Shown here: in pieces, positions 17,294 to 25,457 of the stretch
Position numbering within the stretch: position 1 is the first letter of the stretch
Layout of the letters: each line of letters begins with the position of its first letter
Source: an uncultured Faecalicatena sp.
GTDB taxonomy: Bacteria > Bacillota > Clostridia > Lachnospirales > Lachnospiraceae
Length of the DNA stretch: 64,000 nt
Assembly: GCA_948468385.1 (NCBI GenBank)
Contig: CAOKHZ010000003.1
Coordinates: 1 to 64,000, forward strand
Direction: 5' to 3'
Notes under the pieces: model-generated
Told to the model about the DNA's origin: nothing
The model's input: only the letters and a program-made list of their open reading frames with translations
Database searches by the model: none
Program-made: the position numbers and the translations under genes

Positions 17294-18838
17294 TTATCTA
17301 CCTACGACACCTGTTCCAGTAATCAAACGCTCCAAAATCTCATCCAAAGTCGTCATCAGACGCGCCGCCGCATTGTAAGACTGCTGGAAACGCATCAGGT
17401 TCATGACCTCCTCGTCCATGTACACGCCGGACACGGAATCCTTGGCATCCGAAATCTGATCCGCCACGGTCTCGTGGTTCTCCAAAATCGTGGATGACGC
17501 CATACGCTCAATCGCCTGCGTGTTCCAGAGGTTCGTGTACATCTCCGCCAACGTTCCTTTGAACACCTGCTCGCCGTTGGAGTCTATCGTGAATCTCGTG
17601 TTTGTCAATTCATCTATCATCTTCAACACGTTCGTGTAAGCCGTGGACTGATCTTCCTCGCCCTCCACGTTTATTTTGATGGACGTCTTTCCACTCATCC
17701 AATCCTCCGAAACCATAACGTTTGATGCCGTAAATTCATTCGAACCGTCAGAGGTTGTAAATAGTGGCCCGTTAGGTTCGTTCAGTTTATTCATGGTTTC
17801 CGCAAACGTGGCCACGAACTTGTCAAATCCCTTAATATAATACCCGATTCCCTTCGTGTCAGTTGGTGGAGTATCATACACCTCGGACTTGTTCACCATG
17901 TCCATGTCGCCCTTCAAGACACCGTTCTCCAACATGTCGGCGGCATCAATGCTCTTATACCCTTCCGTGTCTATAAAATGCAAGGAGACGGGAACCCCCG
18001 GTACGCCATCGTCGTCCGTCGTCTTAATCTCAATCGAACCCCGCATGTCATCCGACACGAGGTTAATCTTCGTCCCGTCCTTCAACTTCACATTGATGTC
18101 AAGCACGTCGACCGAGATGCCCGCTCCGTAATTCTGCGTCGTATACTTCGCCTCTATCGGAAAATATGTGGCCAGCGCGTCAATCAACTCGTCCCTTTGA
18201 TCTTGCAACTCCAATGCCGGGTTTCCCAATATCTGGCTGTTCTTAATCGAAATGTTCAGGTTGCGAATCTGCTCCAAATAAGTGTTCACGTTTGGCACCA
18301 CGGACTCGTTAAGCTTTTTAATCAAATCCTTCTGAACGCCCTTGATGTCCGTCGCGTTCTGGTGAATCGTGTCCAGAAAAATCTCGCATGCCGAACGCAC
18401 CAGTGAATCCGAAGTACTCGTCGCCGAGTTATCCGTACTCGCCATGTTCGACAGTTGGGAAATGATGTTGCTTAACTTCTGGCACACGGCGTTCTTGTCC
18501 GTCTCGTCAAACACGTTGCCGATCTCCGCCAAAATCGTGTCCATGGCATCCGCCGTCCCCACCTTGGGAAGCTGGTTTCTGTACTGAACATCCAAGAACG
18601 GATCGCGAATACGCTCGATTTCCTCCATCTGTACTCCCTGCCCAACCTTAATGTCATACACGGAACTGGAAATGCTGGCTCCCTCCGGGCTGATACTGGT
18701 AAGGTCGAGGCGCTGCCTCGTATACCCCGGCGTATTGATATTGGCAAGGTTCTGCCCTGTCACATCCAAGGCGCGCTGGCTGGCCGCCATGGCCAACTGC
18801 GCCGTGTTAAATCCTGCAAATGTGGAACGTAATGCCAT
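17294..18838 (-). CDS. flgK: Flagellar hook-associated protein FlgK (HAP1)
   Basis: Structural protein of the hook-filament junction, exported by the flagellar apparatus. The N-terminus carries the rod/hook signature A-L-D-V-T-G-Q-N-L-A-N-I-N-T-P-G-Y-T-R-Q, and the C-terminus ends with E-E-V-M-N-L-M-R-F-Q-Q-S-Y-N-A-A-A-R. The start at 18838 is preferred since AGGAGG lies 9 bases upstream; a start 10 codons earlier has none. 514 residues is in the normal range. It is transcribed after flgM-flgN. Confidence 0.96.
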   Translation of the reverse strand: MALRSTFAGFNTAQLAMAASQRALDVTGQNLANINTPGYTRQRLDLTSISPEGASISSSVYDIKVGQGVQMEEIERIRDPFLDVQYRNQLPKVGTADAMDTILAEIGNVFDETDKNAVCQKLSNIISQLSNMASTDNSATSTSDSLVRSACEIFLDTIHQNATDIKGVQKDLIKKLNESVVPNVNTYLEQIRNLNISIKNSQILGNPALELQDQRDELIDALATYFPIEAKYTTQNYGAGISVDVLDINVKLKDGTKINLVSDDMRGSIEIKTTDDDGVPGVPVSLHFIDTEGYKSIDAADMLENGVLKGDMDMVNKSEVYDTPPTDTKGIGYYIKGFDKFVATFAETMNKLNEPNGPLFTTSDGSNEFTASNVMVSEDWMSGKTSIKINVEGEEDQSTAYTNVLKMIDELTNTRFTIDSNGEQVFKGTLAEMYTNLWNTQAIERMASSTILENHETVADQISDAKDSVSGVYMDEEVMNLMRFQQSYNAAARLMTTLDEILERLITGTGVVGR

Positions 18839-18959
18839 CTTTCTTATCCTCCTGTCTTCTCTCTTCAACTCTATTGACTCGATTTATGTGCATCCCCCGG
18901 TCAATCCATATCGTGATTGGCCGAAATCCGAAAACTAACAATTTATCTTGTTCAAGGCT

Positions 18960-19406
18960 TCAAACCCTCCGACTCGTCATATGCTTCGTCTCCGGCTTGC
19001 TCTTTCCCTTATCGCTATATATGTCGTTCTTACTGTCCATGGCTTTCTGAATCATCCGTAAGTTATTGCGCATCACGCTCTCCGCGTCCTCTTTCACTTC
19101 TTGAAACAACTGCATCTCCCGGCTGAGTTCGTCAAACAATGGATAGAGCGCTTCCCGCTCCTCGGAAGAAACCGCGGCCAGAATCTCCCGGAACTTCATC
19201 CCTTCGTATCCCGCCTCTTTCTGATACTTCTCGCGCTCCTGCTCCAACCCGCGCAATTTCAAAATCAATGCCTGCTCCTTTGTCATGCACTCATCAACCG
19301 CCGCGACGTGGTTCATTCGCGCAGACTTCAGCTTCATCTGCTCAATCCCGTTAAACTCATGAAACAAGTCTATCATTTCCTTAATCACTCTTTGAAATTC
19401 CTTCAT
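18960..19406 (-). CDS. flgN: FlgN-type export chaperone for FlgK/FlgL
   Basis: A 148-residue, almost wholly helical protein with heptad-like E/K/L spacing and the central L-R-G-L-E-Q-E-R-E found in FlgN proteins. FlgN keeps the junction proteins unfolded and escorts them to the export gate. Its start overlaps the flgM stop by 4 bases (ATGA), indicating coupled translation, and flgK follows. Confidence 0.88.
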   Translation of the reverse strand: MKEFQRVIKEMIDLFHEFNGIEQMKLKSARMNHVAAVDECMTKEQALILKLRGLEQEREKYQKEAGYEGMKFREILAAVSSEEREALYPLFDELSREMQLFQEVKEDAESVMRNNLRMIQKAMDSKNDIYSDKGKSKPETKHMTSRRV

Positions 19407-19720
19407 CCGACCATGTATCCTTTCTCCAGCAACATGCGGGAAACAATCTCCTCTGGATCAGGACTGTATGTTCCTTCCCTTACCTGCTGTTTCAAGTTCT
19501 CAATCTTCTCCTGCGAGGTCGGCGTGCGCACTTCCCTGCTCACCCTCGATGCCGCCTCTGCCGCAATCCTCTTTTCTTCAATCTGGGGCGTACCGGAACC
19601 GATGATAATCTGATCGCAATTCCTCCTGACGGCTGCCAGTCCAGCTCCCATCCCCTGAGTCCTTACCTTGTATGTCGGTTTATCAAAACGCCGAATATTA
19701 TTCTCGGTGGATATCTTCAT
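19403..19720 (-). CDS. flgM: Anti-sigma-28 factor FlgM
   Basis: Holds the flagellar sigma factor inactive until the hook-basal body is complete and FlgM is exported. The 105-residue protein has a disordered N-terminal half and a C-terminal sigma-binding part with S-R-E-V-R-T-x-x-x-x-K-I-E-N-L-K-Q-Q-V and the G-x-Y motif. The ATG at 19720 has AAGGAG 9 bases upstream. A sigma-28-type promoter lies 58 bases before the start, so it autoregulates with its own target. Confidence 0.93.
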   Translation of the reverse strand: MKISTENNIRRFDKPTYKVRTQGMGAGLAAVRRNCDQIIIGSGTPQIEEKRIAAEAASRVSREVRTPTSQEKIENLKQQVREGTYSPDPEEIVSRMLLEKGYMVG

Positions 19721-19777
19721 TCTTTTCATCTCCTTACACTCACGGATGCTTAACGACAAACTTTTCTACATAATTTA

Positions 19778-19803
19778 ATATCGTCAACTTATGTCAAATA
19801 TTA
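19778..19803 (-). promoter_or_regulatory. Sigma-28 promoter upstream of flgM
   Basis: Minus strand TAAT (19800-19803), 14-base spacer, GACGATAT (19778-19785). This matches the Bacillus sigma-D consensus TAAA-N14/16-GCCGATAT except at two positions. The tail after it (TAAATTA) resembles that at the cheV promoter. A TTGACA lies inside the spacer, so an overlapping sigma-A promoter is possible. Confidence 0.72.
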
Positions 19804-19850
19804 AGTCTCTTTTCTTCCAATTTTTCTCTCATGATGCTTTTTTTCACGAT

Positions 19851-20567
19851 TCACCTCGAGCGTCGGAACGGATTTCCCCGCTCCATGCCATACACCCCGT
19901 TTTTGCTGTCTCCAATCAATTCTCCGGCGGCAAACGTAATGACCCGCTTCTTCATGATGGTAACCAATTCTCTATCGTGGGATGCCACAAGAACAGTGAT
20001 TCCCATGCGGTTAATCTCATTCACCAGGCACATCAAATCCCAAGACGCGGAGGAATCCAGATTGGCCGTCGGTTCGTCAAGTATAAGAATTTTGGGATCC
20101 GTCACCAGAGCCCTGGCAAGCAACGCCCTGGCCGCCTCCCCACCTGAAAGTTCATGCGGGTAATGCCTTGCCTTTGAGGGAATCCCGACGGTTCGTAATG
20201 TCTGTTCCACCCTCCTTTTCGTAAGGTCCACCGGCTGTTCCGTCGCGTACATGGCAAACTCCAAATTCTGCCGAACCGTCCGATCCTTTAAAAGTCCCAT
20301 GTCCGCTTGCATGATGCCAAACATCCTCCTATAAAACGGCACCTGGTAATGTGTCAGCCTGGACGTGCAATGCCCGCAAACCCACACTTCTCCCGAAGTC
20401 GGCATGTCTTGTCCACTCACAAGCTTTAAAAACGTACTCTTCCCGCAACCGCTCTGCCCCGTCAAAAATACAAATTCCCCTTGCTCAACCGTCAGGGAGA
20501 TTTCTTTCAACGCCAATACGTCCGGATTGTATATCTTTGTCAGGTTTTTCAATTCAATTTCTTTCAT
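19851..20567 (-). CDS. Orphan FtsE-like ABC ATPase within the flagellar genes
   Basis: A 238-residue ATPase subunit with Walker A G-Q-S-G-C-G-K-S-T, Q-loop, signature L-S-G-G-E-A-A-R, Walker B I-L-I-L-D-E-P-T-A-N-L-D and the switch His in A-S-H-D. The overall pattern is closest to FtsE and other MacB/LolD-type ATPases. FtsE pairs with membrane protein FtsX to activate cell-wall hydrolases, but no FtsX or other permease is encoded anywhere in the window. It lies between the fliT-like gene and flgM. It may serve an unlinked permease, or have a role tied to wall passage of flagella. Confidence 0.85.
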   Translation of the reverse strand: MKEIELKNLTKIYNPDVLALKEISLTVEQGEFVFLTGQSGCGKSTFLKLVSGQDMPTSGEVWVCGHCTSRLTHYQVPFYRRMFGIMQADMGLLKDRTVRQNLEFAMYATEQPVDLTKRRVEQTLRTVGIPSKARHYPHELSGGEAARALLARALVTDPKILILDEPTANLDSSASWDLMCLVNEINRMGITVLVASHDRELVTIMKKRVITFAAGELIGDSKNGVYGMERGNPFRRSR

Positions 20568-20629
20568 TCTCCAACTCCCCGCCTGTCGGATGCCCTAAAA
20601 AGCCTCTGGCCTAAAAATTGTCATATATA

Positions 20630-20684
20630 AAGATGCCGATTGCGGCAAGAAAACCTTTCTTCACACCTGCCCCATCGGCATCTT
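20630..20684. repeat. Hairpin between the fliT-like gene and the ABC ATPase gene
   Basis: AAGATGCCGAT (20630-20640) pairs with ATCGGCATCTT (20674-20684), an 11-base perfect stem around a 33-base loop. GTTGCGATTCACGGCTTGGCCG at 20721 onward, next to it, resembles the dispersed ATTCACGG hairpins. Neither has a T-tract. No gene is seen in 20568-20750. Confidence 0.6.
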
Positions 20685-20750
20685 CTCCAGCATCACTGCC
20701 GTTTCATCCGTCAGTATTTTGTTGCGATTCACGGCTTGGCCGACCGTATT

Positions 20751-21179
20751 TCAGTTATTCTCATAAAAAGAATCTTTCCCAGAAAGCCGCATGTTCATAC
20801 GGCGGTCTATCAACATCGTACGCTCCCACACGCTACGCGTATTGGCAGAAATTTTGAGAATAATCGCGCCTTCCTTTCCATAAGGCTCTTCCGAGATTGG
20901 CTGCTTTCCCTCCAAGGCTTCCGACAGCCAGTTTGCAAGCTCCGGCGGCATACCTTCCTTAAAAAGCCCTACGTTTTTATCGCACTCGTGAATTCGCTCG
21001 ATTTCTTCCCCGCGCATTCCCAAAATCATCTGTACGCTTACCTTGTCGTCACGCCCAAGCGCCTGAGAGGCTTCCTCCGTCAACCTATAAATTTCCGACA
21101 TGCAGTTATATTTCTTTTGGAGACACTTCGCAATCTCCATCAGCATTTGCTTATAAATCTCTTCCATGTCACATATCAC
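20751..21179 (-). CDS. FliT-like flagellar chaperone
   Basis: A 142-residue, largely helical protein right after fliS and before flgM-flgN, the place where FliT (chaperone of the cap protein FliD) is found. Sequence similarity within FliT proteins is poor and I rely on size, helicity and context. The GTG at 21179 overlaps the fliS TGA (GTGA), suggesting coupling; an ATG at 21167 is the alternative. Neither has a clear ribosome binding site. Confidence 0.6.
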   Translation of the reverse strand: MICDMEEIYKQMLMEIAKCLQKKYNCMSEIYRLTEEASQALGRDDKVSVQMILGMRGEEIERIHECDKNVGLFKEGMPPELANWLSEALEGKQPISEEPYGKEGAIILKISANTRSVWERTMLIDRRMNMRLSGKDSFYENN

Positions 21180-21538
21180 ACTTTCGTCGCCGCTTCGGCA
21201 AATGTATCCCGCAGTTCCTTCACGAGCGGAGTCAGCTCGTCAATGACTTCCTTCCTTCTCCCGGCGGACAACCTGCTGATTTCGTATAGGAAAAAGTCAT
21301 ACATCGAATTAAGTTCCCTGCTGATTTGGTAATTAAAATTCAGCGTGTCCTTCAGATAATGGACAATGTCCTGACACCGCTCCACCGAGGAGTCAAACAA
21401 CACGTAATTCTCTTTATCCAGTGCAATCGAGGCCATCTTGAGCCTCTTAATTAACTCGTCATAAAGGAGGAGGAGCATCTCTCCCGGCGTCATAGTCATA
21501 ATCGACTGTGCCTTATAGTCCTGATATCCATTCGCCAT
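21176..21538 (-). CDS. fliS: Flagellin export chaperone FliS
   Basis: Binds the disordered C-terminus of flagellin in the cytoplasm and prevents early polymerisation. The 120-residue product has the family start N-G-Y-Q-D-Y-K-A-Q-S-I-M-T-M-T-P-G-E-M-L-L-L-L-Y and the four-helix bundle pattern. It follows fliD by about 130 bases, although its usual client gene, flagellin, is not in the window. Confidence 0.96.
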   Translation of the reverse strand: MANGYQDYKAQSIMTMTPGEMLLLLYDELIKRLKMASIALDKENYVLFDSSVERCQDIVHYLKDTLNFNYQISRELNSMYDFFLYEISRLSAGRRKEVIDELTPLVKELRDTFAEAATKV

Positions 21539-21571
21539 GCCATTATTCTCTCTTTCTTATATTAAGATGAT

Positions 21572-21602
21572 GGGGTCAAAATTACCTTTGACCCCAATTT
21601 TT
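21572..21602. terminator. GGGGTCAAA palindrome after fliD, terminator-like
   Basis: GGGGTCAAA (21572-21580) pairs with TTTGACCCC (21587-21595). AATTTTT follows on the plus strand, while the minus strand (direction of fliD) has only ATCATCTTA after the stem. It lies between the fliD stop and fliS. A nearly identical palindrome is at 57587-57610. It may act as partial terminator or processing site. Confidence 0.55.
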
Positions 21603-21668
21603 CAAGAACGTATCTACGAATCACAACGCGCCCCTCATAACCTCAAAGCCAGTTCCCGTCAAGAACGC

Positions 21669-24278
21669 CTACGCGAACATGGACTGCAAATAGCTGCTCT
21701 GGTTGTTCATCTGGGAAATCAGCGTCTCCAACTGCGTGAACTGGGAAATATAGCGATCCGTTTCCGTTTCCAATTTATCAGCCAGCCTGTCAAGGTAATC
21801 GTCAATCTCATCCAACTGCTTTTGCAGGCTGTTTGACAAAACGCTCGTCGGCGCATAGATGGAACCCGCCCGCTCAACCAGGATACCCTTCGTCGCGCCA
21901 GTCATAGAACCATACTTATCCATCACGTTTTTGATGTTGGTAAGCAGGCCGGCCTGAATCTTATTTCCGTTCGCGTCCGTAGACGCTTTCCTGTTCAGCA
22001 AATCCATCACCTCGTCCGGATTCGACTGCAAGGCCGTCTTGAACGCCTCCTCGTCAAGGACGAGCTTACCATTGTCCGAATAGCTCGAGGAAACGGAAAT
22101 GCCAATCCGAGATAACGCGGAACGGTCACCCGAGTTGATGACGGCCCTCAAGTTATCTACCATCAGGCGTAAGTCGGTGTCACCAAACAAAAGGCCTTCC
22201 TTTGCTTTCGCCTCCCACTTCTCGATTTCGGATTCGGACAAGTCTTCCTTCTGCGCGTCGGTCAGCGGGAAATAATCCCGATCGGGCTTGGTCTTGCACT
22301 CCGTATTGACAAGCTCCAAAATCTCGTTAAACGCGTCAACCATCGAACGGACGGCCTCCACGGCCTTCTCGGTATCAACGGTGGCATTGAAAGTAATCTC
22401 CTCAACATTTTTGCTCTTGATTGGCTCATTCGTGCCAGGATCAATTTTCATATTGCCGTCTTCATCCTTCTCGTACCCGAATGTCCCTTTCAGCGTAACA
22501 TTCAGGCCGTCCATGGAAAACGTATTGCTGCCACGGGTAATCTCCACCTCGTCCTCGGACCCCGGATACTTCACGCTTAAGACTGCGTCCTGGCCGGCGG
22601 TATAGACGTTTTTCACAACGTCCTTATCTCCATCCTCATCTCCCTTTGTCCCAAATAGAAGCCTTGCGATGTTTCCATTCGCGCTGATTGCATTCCCGTC
22701 CGCATCCGTTACGCCCGCAGTACTAAAGTCAATCTCCCCGCTCGCGCCGCTGTCCGTGGCGGTCAAGACAAATCGGTCGGACATGGCCTGATACTCAACC
22801 TTCACACCGATGCCCGCAGTGTTGTTAATCTTGCTTATAATATCGTTAATCGTGGAATCCTTGTTAATGCCCTCCACCCTTTTGCCGTTAATCACGAGAT
22901 TATAATCACCGTTACTATCCATGAACTTCTTATATGCCGAACTCGCATTAGCCGGATCTTCAGACTCTTCCATCAACTTTCTAAACTTTTCACCGTTTAC
23001 CAATCCCGCCTCCGCAAGATTTGCCGACAAATTTACCCGATTGGAAACGCCCGCCTTTACATCAAACACGCCGCTGTGTCCCAAGATGCCTTCACCCGCC
23101 GTCATGGAAAGCGTGGAAGACCCGTCAGGATCGCCATTCGGCTTCGTGGTCGTGAAAGAAAACTTCACGTCGGTCGGAGAACCTATAACATTACCATTTT
23201 TATCAAGTAACGACTTACCAGCAGTATCCGTCAAATCAACATTGACACGTCCCTTTCCAAACGCCTCGTCCAGCTTGCTTTGCAAGTCCTTCCGCACGTC
23301 GTTCATGGTCATCCCGCTGTCAAATTTTCCCAACGTAATCCACTTCGTCGTGCCATTATAGGCAAACGCAATCTGCTTCTCGCTTAGCTGCTGCGCCAAG
23401 GTCTGCTCTTCCGTCAGCTTCGCATTATTATCCGCAGTCAATCCGTCAGCCGTAATGGTCTTCTCCTCGTCCGACCAATCGTCCAAATCCTCGCCCTTCG
23501 TCAAAAAGCCCAAATCCTGCAGAATGTCGCCAGTACCACCGGCCAACATCACGCTGTTGCCATGAGCAGAATTTTCACTCTTCAACTGGAACGTGACGCG
23601 CTTGGTCGTATCATCATACTTTGCCTCCATCACGTCCGCCAACGTTTCCTTGTTCGAACCGCTGCCGATATTAACCGTCTCCAGTTGTTTGTTTAGCGCC
23701 TCGATCGCTCCCTCGGGAGTACTGTAATCATACTCCTCCTTATCTTCCATTCTTATGCTATAAAGGTCTTTTCCATATTTGATGTACAAGCTGTTGCCAA
23801 CTATCGTGCTTACGTTCGTCTTCGTATCCAGTTTGTTGGACATCTCCCCAGTGGACATCTTACCCGTCGACACGTCACTCGCCGTCATGCTGGCGTTTCT
23901 CGCCAACTGCTTGATTCTCGCGATGGACATGTTCTCCGCCGATGCCGCCGTGCCGGACACGGACACGTACTTGCTGTTCTCGCCAAGCGCGGTAATCTGG
24001 TTCCTGGAAAACAGCTTCGTGGAAGTCAGGTTCTTCGCTGAAGCGTAAGACGTGAAATCCGTCGTAAAGTTATATATCTTGCTCGTAATGTTCCGAATAG
24101 CGGCCTGCGTCCACTCAATCTTCGTCTGCTTCTGCTTCTGCGCGGCAATCTTGCTCTGCGTGCCGGCCGTCATCTGCTCAATCAGCGTGTCACGGTCAAG
24201 GCCGCTGGCCAAACCGCCGTACCCCCTGATAGAAGACAAACTGCTTGAAAGACTCTGGTTGTTAGATACTGATGCCAT
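21669..24278 (-). CDS. fliD: Flagellar cap protein FliD (HAP2), long form
   Basis: Caps the filament and directs flagellin insertion. The N-terminus has the FliD pattern G-L-A-S-G-L-D-x-D-T-L-I-E-Q-M and the C-terminal coiled coil ends with the expected S-Q-L-E-T-L-I-S-Q-M-N-N-Q-S-S-Y-L. At 869 residues it is much longer than the common 470-670; the extra mass lies in the surface domains between about residues 130 and 640, which hold Asp/Gly/Lys-rich repeats. A sigma-28 promoter precedes it with a leader of about 160 bases. Large variable domains are typical of surface-exposed cap proteins. Confidence 0.95.
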   Translation of the reverse strand: MASVSNNQSLSSSLSSIRGYGGLASGLDRDTLIEQMTAGTQSKIAAQKQKQTKIEWTQAAIRNITSKIYNFTTDFTSYASAKNLTSTKLFSRNQITALGENSKYVSVSGTAASAENMSIARIKQLARNASMTASDVSTGKMSTGEMSNKLDTKTNVSTIVGNSLYIKYGKDLYSIRMEDKEEYDYSTPEGAIEALNKQLETVNIGSGSNKETLADVMEAKYDDTTKRVTFQLKSENSAHGNSVMLAGGTGDILQDLGFLTKGEDLDDWSDEEKTITADGLTADNNAKLTEEQTLAQQLSEKQIAFAYNGTTKWITLGKFDSGMTMNDVRKDLQSKLDEAFGKGRVNVDLTDTAGKSLLDKNGNVIGSPTDVKFSFTTTKPNGDPDGSSTLSMTAGEGILGHSGVFDVKAGVSNRVNLSANLAEAGLVNGEKFRKLMEESEDPANASSAYKKFMDSNGDYNLVINGKRVEGINKDSTINDIISKINNTAGIGVKVEYQAMSDRFVLTATDSGASGEIDFSTAGVTDADGNAISANGNIARLLFGTKGDEDGDKDVVKNVYTAGQDAVLSVKYPGSEDEVEITRGSNTFSMDGLNVTLKGTFGYEKDEDGNMKIDPGTNEPIKSKNVEEITFNATVDTEKAVEAVRSMVDAFNEILELVNTECKTKPDRDYFPLTDAQKEDLSESEIEKWEAKAKEGLLFGDTDLRLMVDNLRAVINSGDRSALSRIGISVSSSYSDNGKLVLDEEAFKTALQSNPDEVMDLLNRKASTDANGNKIQAGLLTNIKNVMDKYGSMTGATKGILVERAGSIYAPTSVLSNSLQKQLDEIDDYLDRLADKLETETDRYISQFTQLETLISQMNNQSSYLQSMFA

Positions 24279-24373
24279 AATATGTCACTCCTTCTTAAAT
24301 TATAGAATTTACAGTCGCCAAATATATCAAACGATCAAACGTCAAAACCTCCATTTCCCTCAGGTTCAACCAC

Positions 24374-24405
24374 GGATGGCGAGTAAAATGCCGCGTTTGC
24401 CATCC
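24374..24405 (-). promoter_or_regulatory. Leader hairpin of fliD with GGA motifs
   Basis: GGATGGC (24374-24380) pairs with GCCATCC (24399-24405). On the minus strand the leader reads GCAGGATGG at the stem and later GAGGGAAATGGAGG. GGA in or near a hairpin is the known CsrA recognition feature, and csrA is encoded nearby, so translational control is possible. This is inference only. Confidence 0.4.
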
Positions 24406-24444
24406 TGCAAAACTCAAAAACACGCTTGACCTCACTATATTATT

Positions 24445-24471
24445 TTATCGGCACGGTTTGATAATAAGTTA
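24445..24471 (-). promoter_or_regulatory. Sigma-28 promoter of fliD
   Basis: Minus strand TAAC (24468-24471), 15-base spacer, GCCGATAA (24445-24452). Only one base in each box differs from TAAA and GCCGATAT. It lies directly downstream of the terminator of the comFB gene, where a new transcript should begin. Confidence 0.8.
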
Positions 24472-24480
24472 AGCTTTCTG

Positions 24481-24529
24481 CAAAAAAAGTAGGCATGGAT
24501 TCCTCCCTTTAAAGGGTACCATGCCTACT
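24481..24529 (-). terminator. Rho-independent terminator after the comFB-like gene
   Basis: AGTAGGCATGG (24488-24498) pairs perfectly with CCATGCCTACT (24519-24529); a second CCCTTTAAAGGG palindrome lies in the loop. On the minus strand the stem is followed by seven T residues. It ends the cheV-EAL/HDOD-parA-comFB transcript 83 bases beyond the last stop codon. Confidence 0.93.
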
Positions 24530-24611
24530 AAAAGTGCCAGTCACGAATATGATCCATTGCCGAGTCCCGATTGCAAAAGAACCCAACCATTCATTCCCTT
24601 CACCTAAACAC

Positions 24612-25457
24612 TCAATCCCTATCGTGATGTGGATGCTGTTTTACCTTCGTGCAAGCTTTCGTAATCTCCACCGTGATTTGTGCCGCATAATGCTGACGGT
24701 AGAAATTGAGAAGTGGCGTTTCCGCGTTCTTGTTCACCACCACATATTTCGGTGGCAAATGTATCAATGCAAGTGCGGTCGTGTCCGCAATACACCTCGA
24801 ACAAGAACAATTTCCAAACTCTGCCATATACTCTCCTACCCTCTCCTTGACGAGCTTGCCCATCACGTTGACGAACACATAGTCTGCATCCTCCTCGTCA
24901 TCCATCTCCAGTTCGGACATTGCCACGATGACCGAATTTGCCTCATTTGGTTCTGCCATGACAGAAGACGTATTTGCTTTTGCCGTCTCTGCCTCCGATG
25001 TTGGCGCCGCTTCCAGCTCCTCCGTTACCATGGCCTCAGCCGCTTCCGCAGGTGCCACTGATGCCTCCGTCCCAATCAGTTCTGACTCCTTCGCAACCGC
25101 TTCCGGTAACTCCACGTTCCCGGACACCGATGCCTCAACCGTCGTCTCCGGCTCCTCCTCTGCGATTTGTGCCGCTGGCTCCTCGCCCTTTGTCGGTTCT
25201 TCCGTCGCCGGCTCCGCTGCGGCGACTTCCACGCCTGCGTTTTCCAATGCTTCGCTTTCTTCAAGTTCTTCCTCGAGAAGGCGGTTCACCTCGTTCGCTA
25301 TGAGGTCTTCATCTTCCTGAGAATCAATCACTTGCACATTGCTGCCTGCCAATTCCCCTTTTCCGGCATTGGTTCTCTTCGCGGACTCCTCTTCCATCTC
25401 CGGACTGCCTGCCAGCAGGTTTAAAACATGATCCGTCTTGTTCGTCTTTTTAGCCAT
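24612..25457 (-). CDS. ComFB-domain protein with acidic linker
   Basis: The C-terminal roughly 90 residues are a ComFB domain (late competence development family): V-N-V-M-G-K-L-V-K-E-R-V, then C-S-C-S-R-C, then D-T-T-A-L-A-L-I-x-L-P-P-K-Y. The N-terminal 190 residues are Glu/Ala/Ser/Val-rich and look disordered, after a short basic start. ComFB proteins were named from a Bacillus competence locus; I recall more recent reports of cyclic-dinucleotide binding in cyanobacterial members, which should be verified. Start 25457 has GGGGG 8 bases upstream and overlaps the parA stop by 8 bases. A strong terminator follows. Total 281 residues. Confidence 0.85.
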   Translation of the reverse strand: MAKKTNKTDHVLNLLAGSPEMEEESAKRTNAGKGELAGSNVQVIDSQEDEDLIANEVNRLLEEELEESEALENAGVEVAAAEPATEEPTKGEEPAAQIAEEEPETTVEASVSGNVELPEAVAKESELIGTEASVAPAEAAEAMVTEELEAAPTSEAETAKANTSSVMAEPNEANSVIVAMSELEMDDEEDADYVFVNVMGKLVKERVGEYMAEFGNCSCSRCIADTTALALIHLPPKYVVVNKNAETPLLNFYRQHYAAQITVEITKACTKVKQHPHHDRD

